Source of the DNA: an uncultured Erysipelotrichaceae bacterium
GTDB lineage: Bacteria; Bacillota_I; Bacilli_A; Erysipelotrichales; Erysipelotrichaceae
DNA length: 22,344 bases
Reading direction: 5' to 3'
Assembly (NCBI GenBank): GCA_944325295.1
Contig: CALUZL010000015.1
Location: forward strand, 1 to 22,344
The position numbers and the translations under genes are program-made. Positions 7,303-14,500 of the stretch are shown piece after piece (the stretch's first letter is position 1; each line of letters starts with the position of its first letter). The notes beneath the pieces are model-generated. The model saw only the letters and a list, made by a program, of their open reading frames with translations. It had not been told where the DNA came from and made no database searches.

Positions 7303-7526
7303 ATGGTATTCTCCCTTCTATATGCTTTATATATCTAAGCTATTTATAATGATTTTAATAAATAAGTTAGATGGCGATGATACAAATAAAGCTTCTTTAT
7401 ATTTAGCCTCCTTTCCACATAACTTTATTTATATCTTTAGATAAGTGATCGTAAGATACTTCAAGCATATCATACCGATCTTGACCTATACCAGCATATT
7501 TGAGGGAATCAGAACCTAAGATATAT
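7303..7526 (-). other. Leader or intergenic region with an orphan ribosome-binding site
   Basis: This stretch lies between the terminator of the alpha-glucoside operon and the next minus-strand gene. It holds a perfect AAAGGAGG (7407-7414, minus) with no ATG, GTG or TTG at working distance; ATA stands where a start would be. A 21-codon frame (7403-7468, minus) ends on that AAAGGAGG but has no good ribosome-binding site of its own. Either could be leader-RNA structure or the remnant of a lost gene. I see no other gene here. Confidence 0.3.
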
Positions 7527-7556
7527 AAAAGCACAGATTTTAATACCTGTGCTTTT
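7527..7556. terminator. Intrinsic terminator after the alpha-glucoside operon
   Basis: Arms AAAAGCACAG and CTGTGCTTTT are perfectly paired around a 10-base loop. A-runs and T-runs flank both ends, so it can work on either strand. It lies 15 bases after the stop of the ChbG-like gene on the minus strand. Confidence 0.85.
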
Positions 7557-7570
7557 ATCAAATAAAGCGT

Positions 7571-8383
7571 TTAGAAACAGTTATCGATATCTCTGTAAGT
7601 TATCAGCTCGATATCGTTGTCTTTAATATACTTGATTATTTCCGGATCAGTAGCCATTGAAACATCATTTATGCGCTGAACAGTGAGTGATGTCAAAGAC
7701 AAGAGATCTTTATCCAAATAACCGCAATGGCCGACAAAGAAGGAGATCTTTTCTTCGCTTAAGTTCGGAAGAACTTTGTTTAAGATGTAGTCCTTATAGT
7801 TCATATTTAACTGCTCTTCAAAACTGCTTGGTTCATAATCGCCAAAGTAGGCAAGATCGATATACTTATCATCAAAGTAAAGAGCTGATGATCTGTTTTC
7901 AATGCCGTATTTGAGTGCGATCTCTTTAGCGGCGTTTTCGGTGTTTGGCGTAATGACCGAATGACCGTTTATATATTCCGGTTTTCTTCCGACTAGCTCA
8001 ATGAAACGTTTTACTTGGTTTTCGGTCTCAAGCAACACCTCATCATAATCAAACGGATCGTTTTCAAAGATATAGAGATATCTGTCAGTCTTATAGACCG
8101 GGTTCTCTTTTAAGACCCTTCTTGACGATTTAAAATTACCGTTCTCGTCGACAAGATGGGGAATGAGACTTGGATCAGTTACCGGCTTTCCGGCCACAAG
8201 ATTGATGTCGATGCCAAGGCAGACATCGAGATCTTTTACTCTTTCAGCAGCATATGCTGAAGATGGCATGTTGGTAAAAAGGCCGGTATTCCCTATTATG
8301 CCGTTTTTTATCGCGTGGATCGCACCGTCGGTAGTTCCAAACGTAAAACCAAAATCATCACTTTGCACTAATAATTTTTTCAT
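7571..8383 (-). CDS. chbG: ChbG/YdjC-type carbohydrate deacetylase
   Basis: This 270-residue protein belongs to the YdjC family, cytoplasmic metal-dependent enzymes that remove an N-acetyl group from chito-oligosaccharides or related phosphorylated sugars. The N-terminal signature is SDDFG (Asp9, Asp10). The second motif reads GIDINLVAGKP, with Asp59 where E. coli ChbG, as I recall it, has a His in GMHFVLTMGKP. The third motif keeps one His (His141 in NGHSVITPN) but lacks the run of His seen in E. coli. A later His219 sits in GHCGYLD. The ATG overlaps the stop of the EIIBC gene (TAATG), so it is the coupled last gene of the operon. Family membership is clear. Activity is less certain because a putative metal ligand is changed. 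Confidence 0.82.
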   Translation of the reverse strand: MKKLLVQSDDFGFTFGTTDGAIHAIKNGIIGNTGLFTNMPSSAYAAERVKDLDVCLGIDINLVAGKPVTDPSLIPHLVDENGNFKSSRRVLKENPVYKTDRYLYIFENDPFDYDEVLLETENQVKRFIELVGRKPEYINGHSVITPNTENAAKEIALKYGIENRSSALYFDDKYIDLAYFGDYEPSSFEEQLNMNYKDYILNKVLPNLSEEKISFFVGHCGYLDKDLLSLTSLTVQRINDVSMATDPEIIKYIKDNDIELITYRDIDNCF

Positions 8384-9795
8384 TATGCCATTTCCTTTCC
8401 ATCATCTACTTCACAACCAAAAAGCAAAGCCAGTACAAACGGAATCACAAATGCGATAGCACAAGCGATAACTCCGTTTACAAAGTTCATCGGATCACCA
8501 CCGGCATATGCCAAGACGCCCATGTAGCCGCTTGGTGCCAATACATAACAATTTACATTCATGATACCGATATAAAAGCCGGCTGCAAATCCTCCAAGCA
8601 TTGAATACAAGATGTTCTTCTTGTTTCTTAACATGATACCAAAGATCGTCGGTTCACTGATACCACCGATTCCCTCAGTTGCGATACAGTTTAAAGCCAA
8701 AGCTTTATGTTCAGGTTTCTTTGACTTGATCAATAGCGCAAAACATAAAGCTGTCAGTTGGTAATCCATGAAATACGATCCGGCAAAGACACAACTGTCA
8801 AAACCTTTTAAGGCGTAATCAACTGTTGCAGCTGAGTTTAGGGCATGGTGCATACCGGTAACGATAAGTAACGGGAACAAAGCGCCGACAAGTCCGGTAG
8901 CGATCGGACCGATAACATCCTTGAGCCACAAGATGAGCGAGGAGATAAGATCACCACAAATGGTTCCGATCGGACCTAAAACACAAAGGGCCAGTGGCAA
9001 CATTACCAGCATCGTACACAACGGATAAAGAAGCGATCTGATCACTGTCGGGAATAACTTCTTGAAAAACTTTTCGACCTTTGACAAGACATAAGTTATA
9101 AGAAGACTCGGCAAGAACTGGTTGGCATATGATGTCGCAACGACCGGAATGCCATAGACCGTAAATTGCTGTCCGGCATCGACCATGTCGATCAGGGTCG
9201 GTGATAATAAAAGACATGCTAGGATAAGAGCCATCGGAATGTTGGCATCAAACCTTTTGGCAGCACTGTAAGCAACGAATACCGGGAAGAACCTGAAGCA
9301 AGTATCACCGAGCATTCCCAAAACTACCAGCAGATCATTGTCAGATGGAAGCAGATTGAACGTCTGCGGACCGATCAGGGCTACTATGAGTTTTATAAGA
9401 CCACCCACGGTGAAGACGACAAGTACCGGTGTGATACAAGCCGTGATCGTAAGTACTAAATCGTTGAACAGATTCTTTATTGAAAACTTCTTTTTGATAC
9501 TCTTGTCTTCTTCGATCTCCTCGTCGATCGCTGCCTGTTTTTCGATGCCGCCGACTTTGCATGCGGCGTTGTAGAGGTTTTCAACCTCCTGACCAACGAT
9601 CATCTGCAATTGCTCACCTACCCATTGAGCACCAACAATACCGGGAACTTTTTTAAGTTCACTGTCATTGACGAGCGATCTGTCCTTTATGTTTACCCTT
9701 AAACGCGTAAGACAGTGACCAAAGAACGTGATATTATCTTTTCCACCGATCAAATCAAGTATTTTTCTGGCGGTGTCTTCATAATTTTTTGCCAT
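8383..9795 (-). CDS. PTS system EIIBC, alpha-glucoside/maltose type
   Basis: This 470-residue protein fuses an EIIB domain (residues 1-90) to an EIIC membrane domain (about 110-460). The phosphorylated Cys is Cys28 in HCLTRLR, the standard site of the glucose/beta-glucoside superfamily. EIIC has about ten membrane segments and the family strings MHHALN near residue 315 and IGGISEPTIFGI near 370. It has no IIA domain; the separate EIIA-Glc gene at the start of the operon supplies it. The gene starts ten bases after the GH4 stop, with the strong site AGGGAGG. Pairing with a GlvA-like enzyme suggests uptake of maltose or other alpha-glucosides as 6-phosphates; this is inference from context. Confidence 0.9.
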   Translation of the reverse strand: MAKNYEDTARKILDLIGGKDNITFFGHCLTRLRVNIKDRSLVNDSELKKVPGIVGAQWVGEQLQMIVGQEVENLYNAACKVGGIEKQAAIDEEIEEDKSIKKKFSIKNLFNDLVLTITACITPVLVVFTVGGLIKLIVALIGPQTFNLLPSDNDLLVVLGMLGDTCFRFFPVFVAYSAAKRFDANIPMALILACLLLSPTLIDMVDAGQQFTVYGIPVVATSYANQFLPSLLITYVLSKVEKFFKKLFPTVIRSLLYPLCTMLVMLPLALCVLGPIGTICGDLISSLILWLKDVIGPIATGLVGALFPLLIVTGMHHALNSAATVDYALKGFDSCVFAGSYFMDYQLTALCFALLIKSKKPEHKALALNCIATEGIGGISEPTIFGIMLRNKKNILYSMLGGFAAGFYIGIMNVNCYVLAPSGYMGVLAYAGGDPMNFVNGVIACAIAFVIPFVLALLFGCEVDDGKEMA

Positions 9796-9804
9796 ATTAC
9801 CTCC

Positions 9805-11133
9805 CTATTTCAGTTGTGGCCAATAACCTTTGTTCGCTTCGATATATTCATCCAATAGATCTTTAGCGACTTTTGCACTCGGAACACATCTGTTCATCGT
9901 GAATGCCTGCCATAATTTGTGATACGATCCTTCGATCCAAGCTTCGCTTACAAGTTTTTCGCAAGCATTTTGTTGTTCCATAAGTCCTTTTTGGAAAGTT
10001 GGGATCTCTCCGATAGATAGTCTTTCATAGCGATCTTTACTTACAAGACAGGGGATCTCGACCATCGCATCATCAGCGAAATTTGAGATCGCTCCTTCGT
10101 TTTTGACGATGAGGATCATCCTTTCATAAGTTCCATGCGACAGCGCATAGGCAAGGTCGATGATAAAGGTCGCATGATTGCCCGTAACCAAGTCAAAGCC
10201 CTTAGTAGTGCCGTTTTTAGTTATCGTCTCACAGATCGAAAATACCATTTTTTCTCGACCATCCATGACTTCATTAGCTCTGGTATAGTCGGGATTAGAG
10301 TGGGCTACTTCATAATCCGGATAGAGATAATACTTCAAATAGGTATTTGGGATCGTCGTCGGATCAACAGCCATGACATCTTTAGCTTTATAATAAGTTT
10401 TATACCAAGAATCATCGGTATCTTTACCCATCTTGTCGGGCGCGATAAAGCCGTTTTGCAAGACATACTCTCTGGCTTTATCGGTAATATCGTTGTCATC
10501 TTTACCACGAATATCCGTCCACCAGCCAAAATGATTGAGCCCAAAATAGCGAACGGTCATCTCTTTGCGATCAGCGACACCGATCGAAGCCGCCATTGCA
10601 CTTTCAAGTCCGATAGGTTGATCACAGATGTTGATGATCCGTGAATCAGGACGAAGCTTGCTGACGGCTTGAGCAACGATCGCCGCCGGATTTGAGTAGT
10701 TGAGCATCCAGGCATTTGGCGAGTATTTCTCCATGTAGTCTAAATTATCAAGTACACCCTGGATCGACCTCATGGCAAAGGCAATACCGCCCGGACCGCA
10801 AGTCTCCTGTCCGACACAGCCGTGTTTTAAAGCGATCTTTTCATCTTTTTCCCGCATCTTCAGACCGCCGACACGAATATGAGCCAAACAGAAATCGACA
10901 TCTGTGTAAGCGATCTTCGGATCAGTTGTGGCGATGAATTCAATGCTCGGATCGATCTCATGACAAAGGATCTTGCATGCTGAGGCGATCTTGTTTTGTC
11001 TTTCCTCATCGATATCATAAAGTTTGATCGACCTGATCGGAAAACGATCAAGTTCACTGAGAAGAGTGCATATCACTTCCGGGGTATAGGTACTCCCTCC
11101 TCCTGCGATTACGACTGAAAATTTTTTATCCAT
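9805..11133 (-). CDS. glvA: 6-phospho-alpha-glucosidase, GH4 family (GlvA/MalH-like)
   Basis: This 442-residue cytoplasmic enzyme cleaves 6-phospho-alpha-glucosides such as maltose 6'-phosphate, using NAD+ and a divalent metal. The nucleotide-binding GGGST is at residues 11-15. GQETCGPGG at 108-116 is typical of GlvA-type members. Cys170-Asp171 in NICDQPIG and His201 in GLNHFGWW are the expected metal-site residues. The C-terminal GEIPTFQKGLMEQQ is also characteristic. I start it at 11133, because GAAGGAGGAGG lies just upstream at good spacing; an ATG at 11157 would put that site inside the gene. The length matches GlvA closely. It lies between the antiterminator gene and the EIIBC gene. Confidence 0.92.
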   Translation of the reverse strand: MDKKFSVVIAGGGSTYTPEVICTLLSELDRFPIRSIKLYDIDEERQNKIASACKILCHEIDPSIEFIATTDPKIAYTDVDFCLAHIRVGGLKMREKDEKIALKHGCVGQETCGPGGIAFAMRSIQGVLDNLDYMEKYSPNAWMLNYSNPAAIVAQAVSKLRPDSRIINICDQPIGLESAMAASIGVADRKEMTVRYFGLNHFGWWTDIRGKDDNDITDKAREYVLQNGFIAPDKMGKDTDDSWYKTYYKAKDVMAVDPTTIPNTYLKYYLYPDYEVAHSNPDYTRANEVMDGREKMVFSICETITKNGTTKGFDLVTGNHATFIIDLAYALSHGTYERMILIVKNEGAISNFADDAMVEIPCLVSKDRYERLSIGEIPTFQKGLMEQQNACEKLVSEAWIEGSYHKLWQAFTMNRCVPSAKVAKDLLDEYIEANKGYWPQLK

Positions 11134-11185
11134 TACAACCTCCTCCTTCATCTTCAAGTCTTAAAATAATAATTTTTCGATTTTT

Positions 11186-11194
11186 ACCTCCTTT
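11186..11194 (-). other. Orphan Shine-Dalgarno sequence between antiterminator and GH4 genes
   Basis: AAAGGAGGT is a perfect anti-16S match, but only ATC follows at start-codon distance and that frame stops after six codons. The true GH4 site is 50 bases further on. It may be an untranslated ribosome-docking (stabilising) site or the trace of a lost small gene. Confidence 0.4.
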
Positions 11195-11227
11195 CACTGG
11201 TGATCTTTTTTGCGCGCTTATCAGATC

Positions 11228-12058
11228 TCATTCTTCTATTTGTTCACGATTACAAAGTCTTATCAGGTGCAGCATCAGATATAACATCTCATCTTCACAA
11301 AGATCGCGCTGCAGATTCTGACAGAAGTAATCCTTGATTTCTCTTACGCATGAATAAACTTGAGGATAGTCGGCAACGATGTTTCTGTAGATCTTTGCAT
11401 TATCCTTGCTCGACTTGACATTCCTGTTTCGGGAAAAGAGATAATAGATATGATTTATAAAACGAGAGTAGTTATAACTGTCTTTGTCGATATCGATCTT
11501 CAAGCTTTCCTCGACAAGCCTTGTGATATCTTCGATAGTATCTTTATTGACCGGATGCTTCTTGTTTTGAGGATCGATGGTTTCGGCATTGATTATGTGC
11601 AAAGCAATACATGTCGCCTCGCCTTCAGGCAATCTTACACCAAGCCGCTCTTGAATAATGTCAAGAGCCTTCTTACCGATAGCTATCTCCGGACCATATA
11701 ATAATTTGATATTGTTGATTATCGGGAGTTTTATTTTAATTCCCTCGTTTTGTCTTTGGATCGCAAAATTGATATGGTCTGCCAAAGCAAAGACGACATT
11801 CATATTGGTGAGATTATCTAAATTGCACTTGGCGATCTCGATGATGTCGTTAGCGATCTCTAAGACGTCAGGTGAAATATTGTTTAGCAGATCCTTATAT
11901 TTATCATTGACTTCGTAATAGGCGTTCTCCACATCTTTTATATCGAGTTCATACGGTGTCTTTTTAAACCCTATGCCCTTGCCGAAAGCAACTATCGTCC
12001 TGCCCTTTTCATCTACACACAATGCACAGTTATTGTTGATCTTCTTGATTACTTTCAT
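11228..12058 (-). CDS. licT: BglG/LicT-family transcription antiterminator
   Basis: This 276-residue RNA-binding regulator has the CAT RNA-binding domain at residues 1-58 (MKVIKKINNNCALCVDEKGRTIVAFGKGIGF in part). Two PRD domains follow, at about 65-165 and 170-276. The PRD histidines include those in ALADHINFAI and CIALHIINAE (PRD1) and MLHLIRL (PRD2). Dimers hold the ribonucleic antiterminator open and prevent termination; PTS phosphorylation of PRD histidines sets activity. A target RNA and an overlapping terminator are visible upstream of this operon (12552-12626), so it probably controls its own operon. It is the second gene, nine bases after the EIIA-Glc gene. The symbol is by family resemblance. 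Confidence 0.92.
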   Translation of the reverse strand: MKVIKKINNNCALCVDEKGRTIVAFGKGIGFKKTPYELDIKDVENAYYEVNDKYKDLLNNISPDVLEIANDIIEIAKCNLDNLTNMNVVFALADHINFAIQRQNEGIKIKLPIINNIKLLYGPEIAIGKKALDIIQERLGVRLPEGEATCIALHIINAETIDPQNKKHPVNKDTIEDITRLVEESLKIDIDKDSYNYSRFINHIYYLFSRNRNVKSSKDNAKIYRNIVADYPQVYSCVREIKDYFCQNLQRDLCEDEMLYLMLHLIRLCNREQIEE

Positions 12059-12067
12059 GGTCTTCTC

Positions 12068-12541
12068 CTATAAAACAGCAATGACTTCAGTATCAAGATC
12101 TACTCCAAGACAATTATTGATCCTTATCTCTTCCGATTTTTTATTCGTAACGATGAGAATAACTGTCATATCGATATTGTTTTTTGACATGAACTCACGA
12201 TCGATCTTTAAAATAGGGTCTTTGTTTTTGATCTGATCGCCCTTCTTTACAAGAACGGTCAAGCCACAGCCATTGAGATTTACCGTATCAAGGCCCACAT
12301 GAAGAAGTACTTCAGTACCATCATCCATGCTGATGCCAAAGGCGTGTTTGCTTTTTGCGATCACACACACTTTACCCTTGCATGGCGAAAAAACGGTGTC
12401 ACCATCAAATTCAAAAGCCAGTCCGTCACCTAACATTCGTTTTGAGAAGACATTGTCTTTGACCATGTCAAGCGGCACCGCCACTCCATTTACCGGGGCA
12501 TACAATTTTGTTTCTCTTTTAAACAGTTTTCTTAAGTTCAT
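12068..12541 (-). CDS. crr: PTS system EIIA, glucose type
   Basis: This 157-residue cytoplasmic phosphocarrier of the EIIA-Glc family supplies the EIIBC protein encoded three genes later. The two active-site histidines are His66 in SKHAFGI and His81 in VLLHVGLDTVNL. The second is the phosphorylated one in the family. The core from PVNGVAVPL onward has the expected length. A GAGGT ribosome-binding site precedes the ATG at 12541. It is the first gene after the antiterminator/terminator leader. It could also serve other EIIBC proteins of the cell. Symbol by family resemblance. Confidence 0.92.
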   Translation of the reverse strand: MNLRKLFKRETKLYAPVNGVAVPLDMVKDNVFSKRMLGDGLAFEFDGDTVFSPCKGKVCVIAKSKHAFGISMDDGTEVLLHVGLDTVNLNGCGLTVLVKKGDQIKNKDPILKIDREFMSKNNIDMTVILIVTNKKSEEIRINNCLGVDLDTEVIAVL

Positions 12542-12551
12542 ATTGCTACCT

Positions 12552-12604
12552 CAAAATAAAAACTCTCTGACACATCACAAAACCATTCAGGTGATGCCTC
12601 AAAG
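12552..12604 (-). terminator. Leader terminator of the alpha-glucoside operon
   Basis: On the minus strand CTTTGAGGCATCAC pairs imperfectly with GTGATGTGTCAGAG around a 12-base loop. TTTTTATTTT follows the second arm. Its first arm is also the 3' half of the antiterminator target, so the two structures exclude each other. Confidence 0.75.
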
Positions 12605-12626
12605 GGTTTGTTTGAGTAACAATCCT
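12590..12626 (-). promoter_or_regulatory. Ribonucleic antiterminator (RAT) for the LicT/BglG-type protein
   Basis: On the minus strand the 5' half is AGGATTGTTACTC, which matches the conserved start of LicT/SacY-class targets (AGGATTGTTACT). The 3' half, GAGGCATCACC, matches the family's AGGC-A-NN-ACC. The apical stem CTCAAA/TTTGAG is longer than usual. It overlaps the leader terminator, giving a switch controlled by the downstream antiterminator. Confidence 0.85.
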
Positions 12627-12638
12627 ATATCTGTCTTA

Positions 12639-12667
12639 AATATAACCAATATTGAAACCGCTGTCAA
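12639..12667 (-). promoter_or_regulatory. Sigma-A-type promoter of the alpha-glucoside operon
   Basis: On the minus strand TTGACA (12662-12667) is a perfect -35. After exactly 17 bases comes TATATT (12639-12644) as -10. The start point would be near 12632, just before the RAT. This is the best promoter match I noticed in the window. Confidence 0.8.
12653..12666 (-). promoter_or_regulatory. cre-like catabolite-control site overlapping the -35
   Basis: TGACAGCGGTTTCA (minus strand) fits every fixed position of the CcpA consensus TGWNANCGNTNWCA. It overlaps the -35 box, where bound CcpA would block polymerase. A glucose-repressed alpha-glucoside operon fits this. Confidence 0.7.
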
Positions 12668-12683
12668 TCACAAATTTTACAGG

Positions 12684-12738
12684 AAAAAATAGCTGCTGAT
12701 TCAAAACTTGATGACAAACATCATTTAATGAAGCTATT
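12684..12738 (-). terminator. Probable terminator after the DUF234 remnant
   Basis: On the minus strand AATAGCT and AGCTATT pair at the base of a long, imperfect hairpin with an inner GATG/CATC stem. TTTTTT runs from the end of the second arm. It lies 17 bases after the DUF234 remnant's stop and just upstream of the alpha-glucoside promoter. Confidence 0.5.
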
Positions 12739-12754
12739 GCTTCTTTGCGTCTGA

Positions 12755-13291
12755 TTATAAATTCAGTATTTCTGAATAGCTTACAAGTTTTACATTTCCC
12801 ATCTTTTTTGCTTCGTCTATACAACCCTTAGTGAAGCCGGTCTTTGCAAAGAGATAGAAATATTTGTTTTTATAAGGGAATAATTCACTGCGACTGATAA
12901 GAGTTTTTAAAACATTGAGATCAACCTTTTCGTTTGTCCATTTACACTCCGTGAAAAGAGCTTCATTGCTGTTTGAAGCGACGATGTCTATCTCCTCTTG
13001 CACTCTGGTTTTGTGGTTTGTTCCCCACCAGCGTCCAAGATCATCGAACTTTACTTTGCATTTGTTTTCAAGGAGCTGTTTCCAAAGATATTGTCGGCAT
13101 ATCTCTTCAAAAACACCACCCATATAAGATGATATTTCCGGAGCAATGCGCTCATAGGCAAGATCAGCAGTTCCTCTTGAAATGATCGATATGTTTTTCG
13201 GTATGAATCGATACCAAAAACGAAACATATTATCCTCGATGGAATAGATCGTTTTACGGCTCGTCTTTTCGCCATAAGGTAATAATAATTT
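12755..13291 (-). pseudogene. 5'-truncated DUF234-domain ATPase gene
   Basis: Only the C-terminal ~178 residues remain. The visible string GEKTSRKTIYSIEDNMFRFW, then YRFIPKN, then GGVFEEICRQYL and EEIDIVASNSNEALFTECKW, is the DUF234 nuclease-like domain at the end of a family of AAA+ ATPases usually about 450 residues long. The ATP-binding part is absent. The family-like frame continues upstream of the first ATG (13228) to PYGEK at about 13279 and is then stopped by TGA at 13292-13294, so the 5' two thirds are deleted. It meets a broken PRD regulator gene head to head. Such ATPases are of uncertain role. This copy is very unlikely to be functional. Confidence 0.75.
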
Positions 13292-14386
13292 TCAAGCAAT
13301 TACTTACCGTGATTTAAATAAATCGATAGATCAATCTTTTATTGATGTAATAGAAAAAGCCCTATCAAAAGTTTGTAACTATTATTATTTAGAACCTTTC
13401 CCGGATGATTTTAAACTTAAATTCACCATTCACATATTTAATATGTACAAAAGATTGCAGTATAACTGCACAGTACTAAGCCCACTCGCTGATGATATTA
13501 AAAATAGTTACCCCTTTATCTTTGACGTATCGCTCCTTTTCTCTAATGAATTTTCTAAAGTGATCGACTTAGAAATTAGTCAAAGTGAAATTGCGTTTAT
13601 AGCTTATCACTTTGGTGCTTATTTTGAAAATGCAAAAAACAATCTAATAAATTGCGCTGCATTTTTGTTTCAAATATTTATTATGATATAGAGATGATCC
13701 AAACCGAAAAAATAACCGGTTATTTTAAAGATGAAGTTGATTTAGTACAACATTGCACTTTCAAGCAAACATCAAATCCCTATATATCTTCGTTGAATTT
13801 AGATTTTATAATAAGCACTTCTCCGTTAAATGTTATTACAAAAACCCCAGTATATATAGTTCACCCAATTATAACCGATAGGGATATCGATTACTTAAAA
13901 TCGAAAATCCAAAAACTTTTTAACCAAAAGCGAAAAAATCTTATCAGACAGCATCTATACAAATTTGTCGATCACAGTTTATTTAAAAAGAACTTCTATG
14001 AAGATAGTTATATCTCGATGATTAAAGATTTATGCTATGAGGTGCAGCTTAAAGGCTATATAGATGATAATTTTATGCCTGACGTTATTAAGAGAGAAGA
14101 ATTATATTCGACCTCTTTTGATAATATCGTTGCCATCCCTCATACACTAAGTGTCAATGCTAAGAAATCCTTCTTTTCTATCGTTTTAAACGACAAGAAG
14201 ATCGCTTGGGGCGACACATATGTTAATATAATCATTCTTGTTGGAATCAACGATAATGATCTTTCGTCCTTTAGACTAATATTTGATTGGTTGGTAAATA
14301 TATTGACTGACAGGAGTCATTACTCACTGCTGTTGAAAAGTAAAGACTATGACGATTTTATAAATAACTTGTTCTGCAATATGTAA
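13278..14386 (+). pseudogene. Truncated, frameshifted PRD/EIIB/EIIA transcriptional regulator (LicR/MtlR type)
   Basis: The first fragment (frame open from 13278 to 13691) encodes a PRD domain with its two His, in FTIHIFNMYKR and IAYHFGAYFE. A second fragment in another frame (about 13652-14386) encodes an EIIB-like domain and then an EIIA-2-like domain with the active-site motif VAIPHTLS. Together they match the C-terminal half of a multidomain PTS regulator. The DNA-binding domain and the first PRD are missing, and a one-base-type frame change lies near 13652-13660, in the linker between PRD and EIIB. The TTG at 13652 is not a believable start. No promoter or ribosome-binding site is seen. 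A dead gene is the simplest reading; a sequencing error could explain the frameshift but not the lost 5' part. Confidence 0.75.
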
Positions 14387-14430
14387 TTTTACTAATGTTG
14401 TCTTTAATCAAATATTGAATGCCTTAACTT

Positions 14431-14465
14431 AAAAAAGAGCATCAGAATCAATCGCTCTAATGCTC
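14431..14465 (-). terminator. Intrinsic terminator after the nagA-like gene
   Basis: On the minus strand GAGCATTAGA pairs with TCTGATGCTC over 10 bp (one wobble), and TTTTTT follows at once. It lies 35 bases after the stop of the nagA-like gene and ends the sigma-54-type PTS operon. Confidence 0.85.
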
Positions 14466-14500
14466 AATAAATGTGTTCTTGAAAAGTCTGATAATGAAGA

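Noticed and set aside
7403..7468. 21-codon leader peptide on the minus strand
   Set aside because: No good ribosome-binding site and no recognisable content; kept only as a remark in the leader region.
10135..10644. 169-residue plus-strand frame opposite the GH4 gene
   Set aside because: It lies wholly antisense to a well-supported gene with all GH4 motifs; a shadow frame.
11134..11157. ATG 11157 as start of the GH4 gene
   Set aside because: It would encode the strong GAAGGAGGAGG site; the ATG at 11133 gives the usual family length and spacing.
13443..13691. Small 82-residue protein starting at ATG 13443
   Set aside because: PRD homology continues upstream of this Met to about 13300; the Met is internal to a broken gene.
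13652..14386. Stand-alone 244-residue protein starting at TTG 13652
   Set aside because: No ribosome-binding site; the sequence begins mid-domain and continues a PRD regulator in another frame, so it is part of a pseudogene.
12755..14386. Defence island or mobile element based on the DUF234 ATPase fragment
   Set aside because: The ATPase domain is gone, no recombinase, terminal repeats or attachment sites are visible, and the neighbours are sugar genes.
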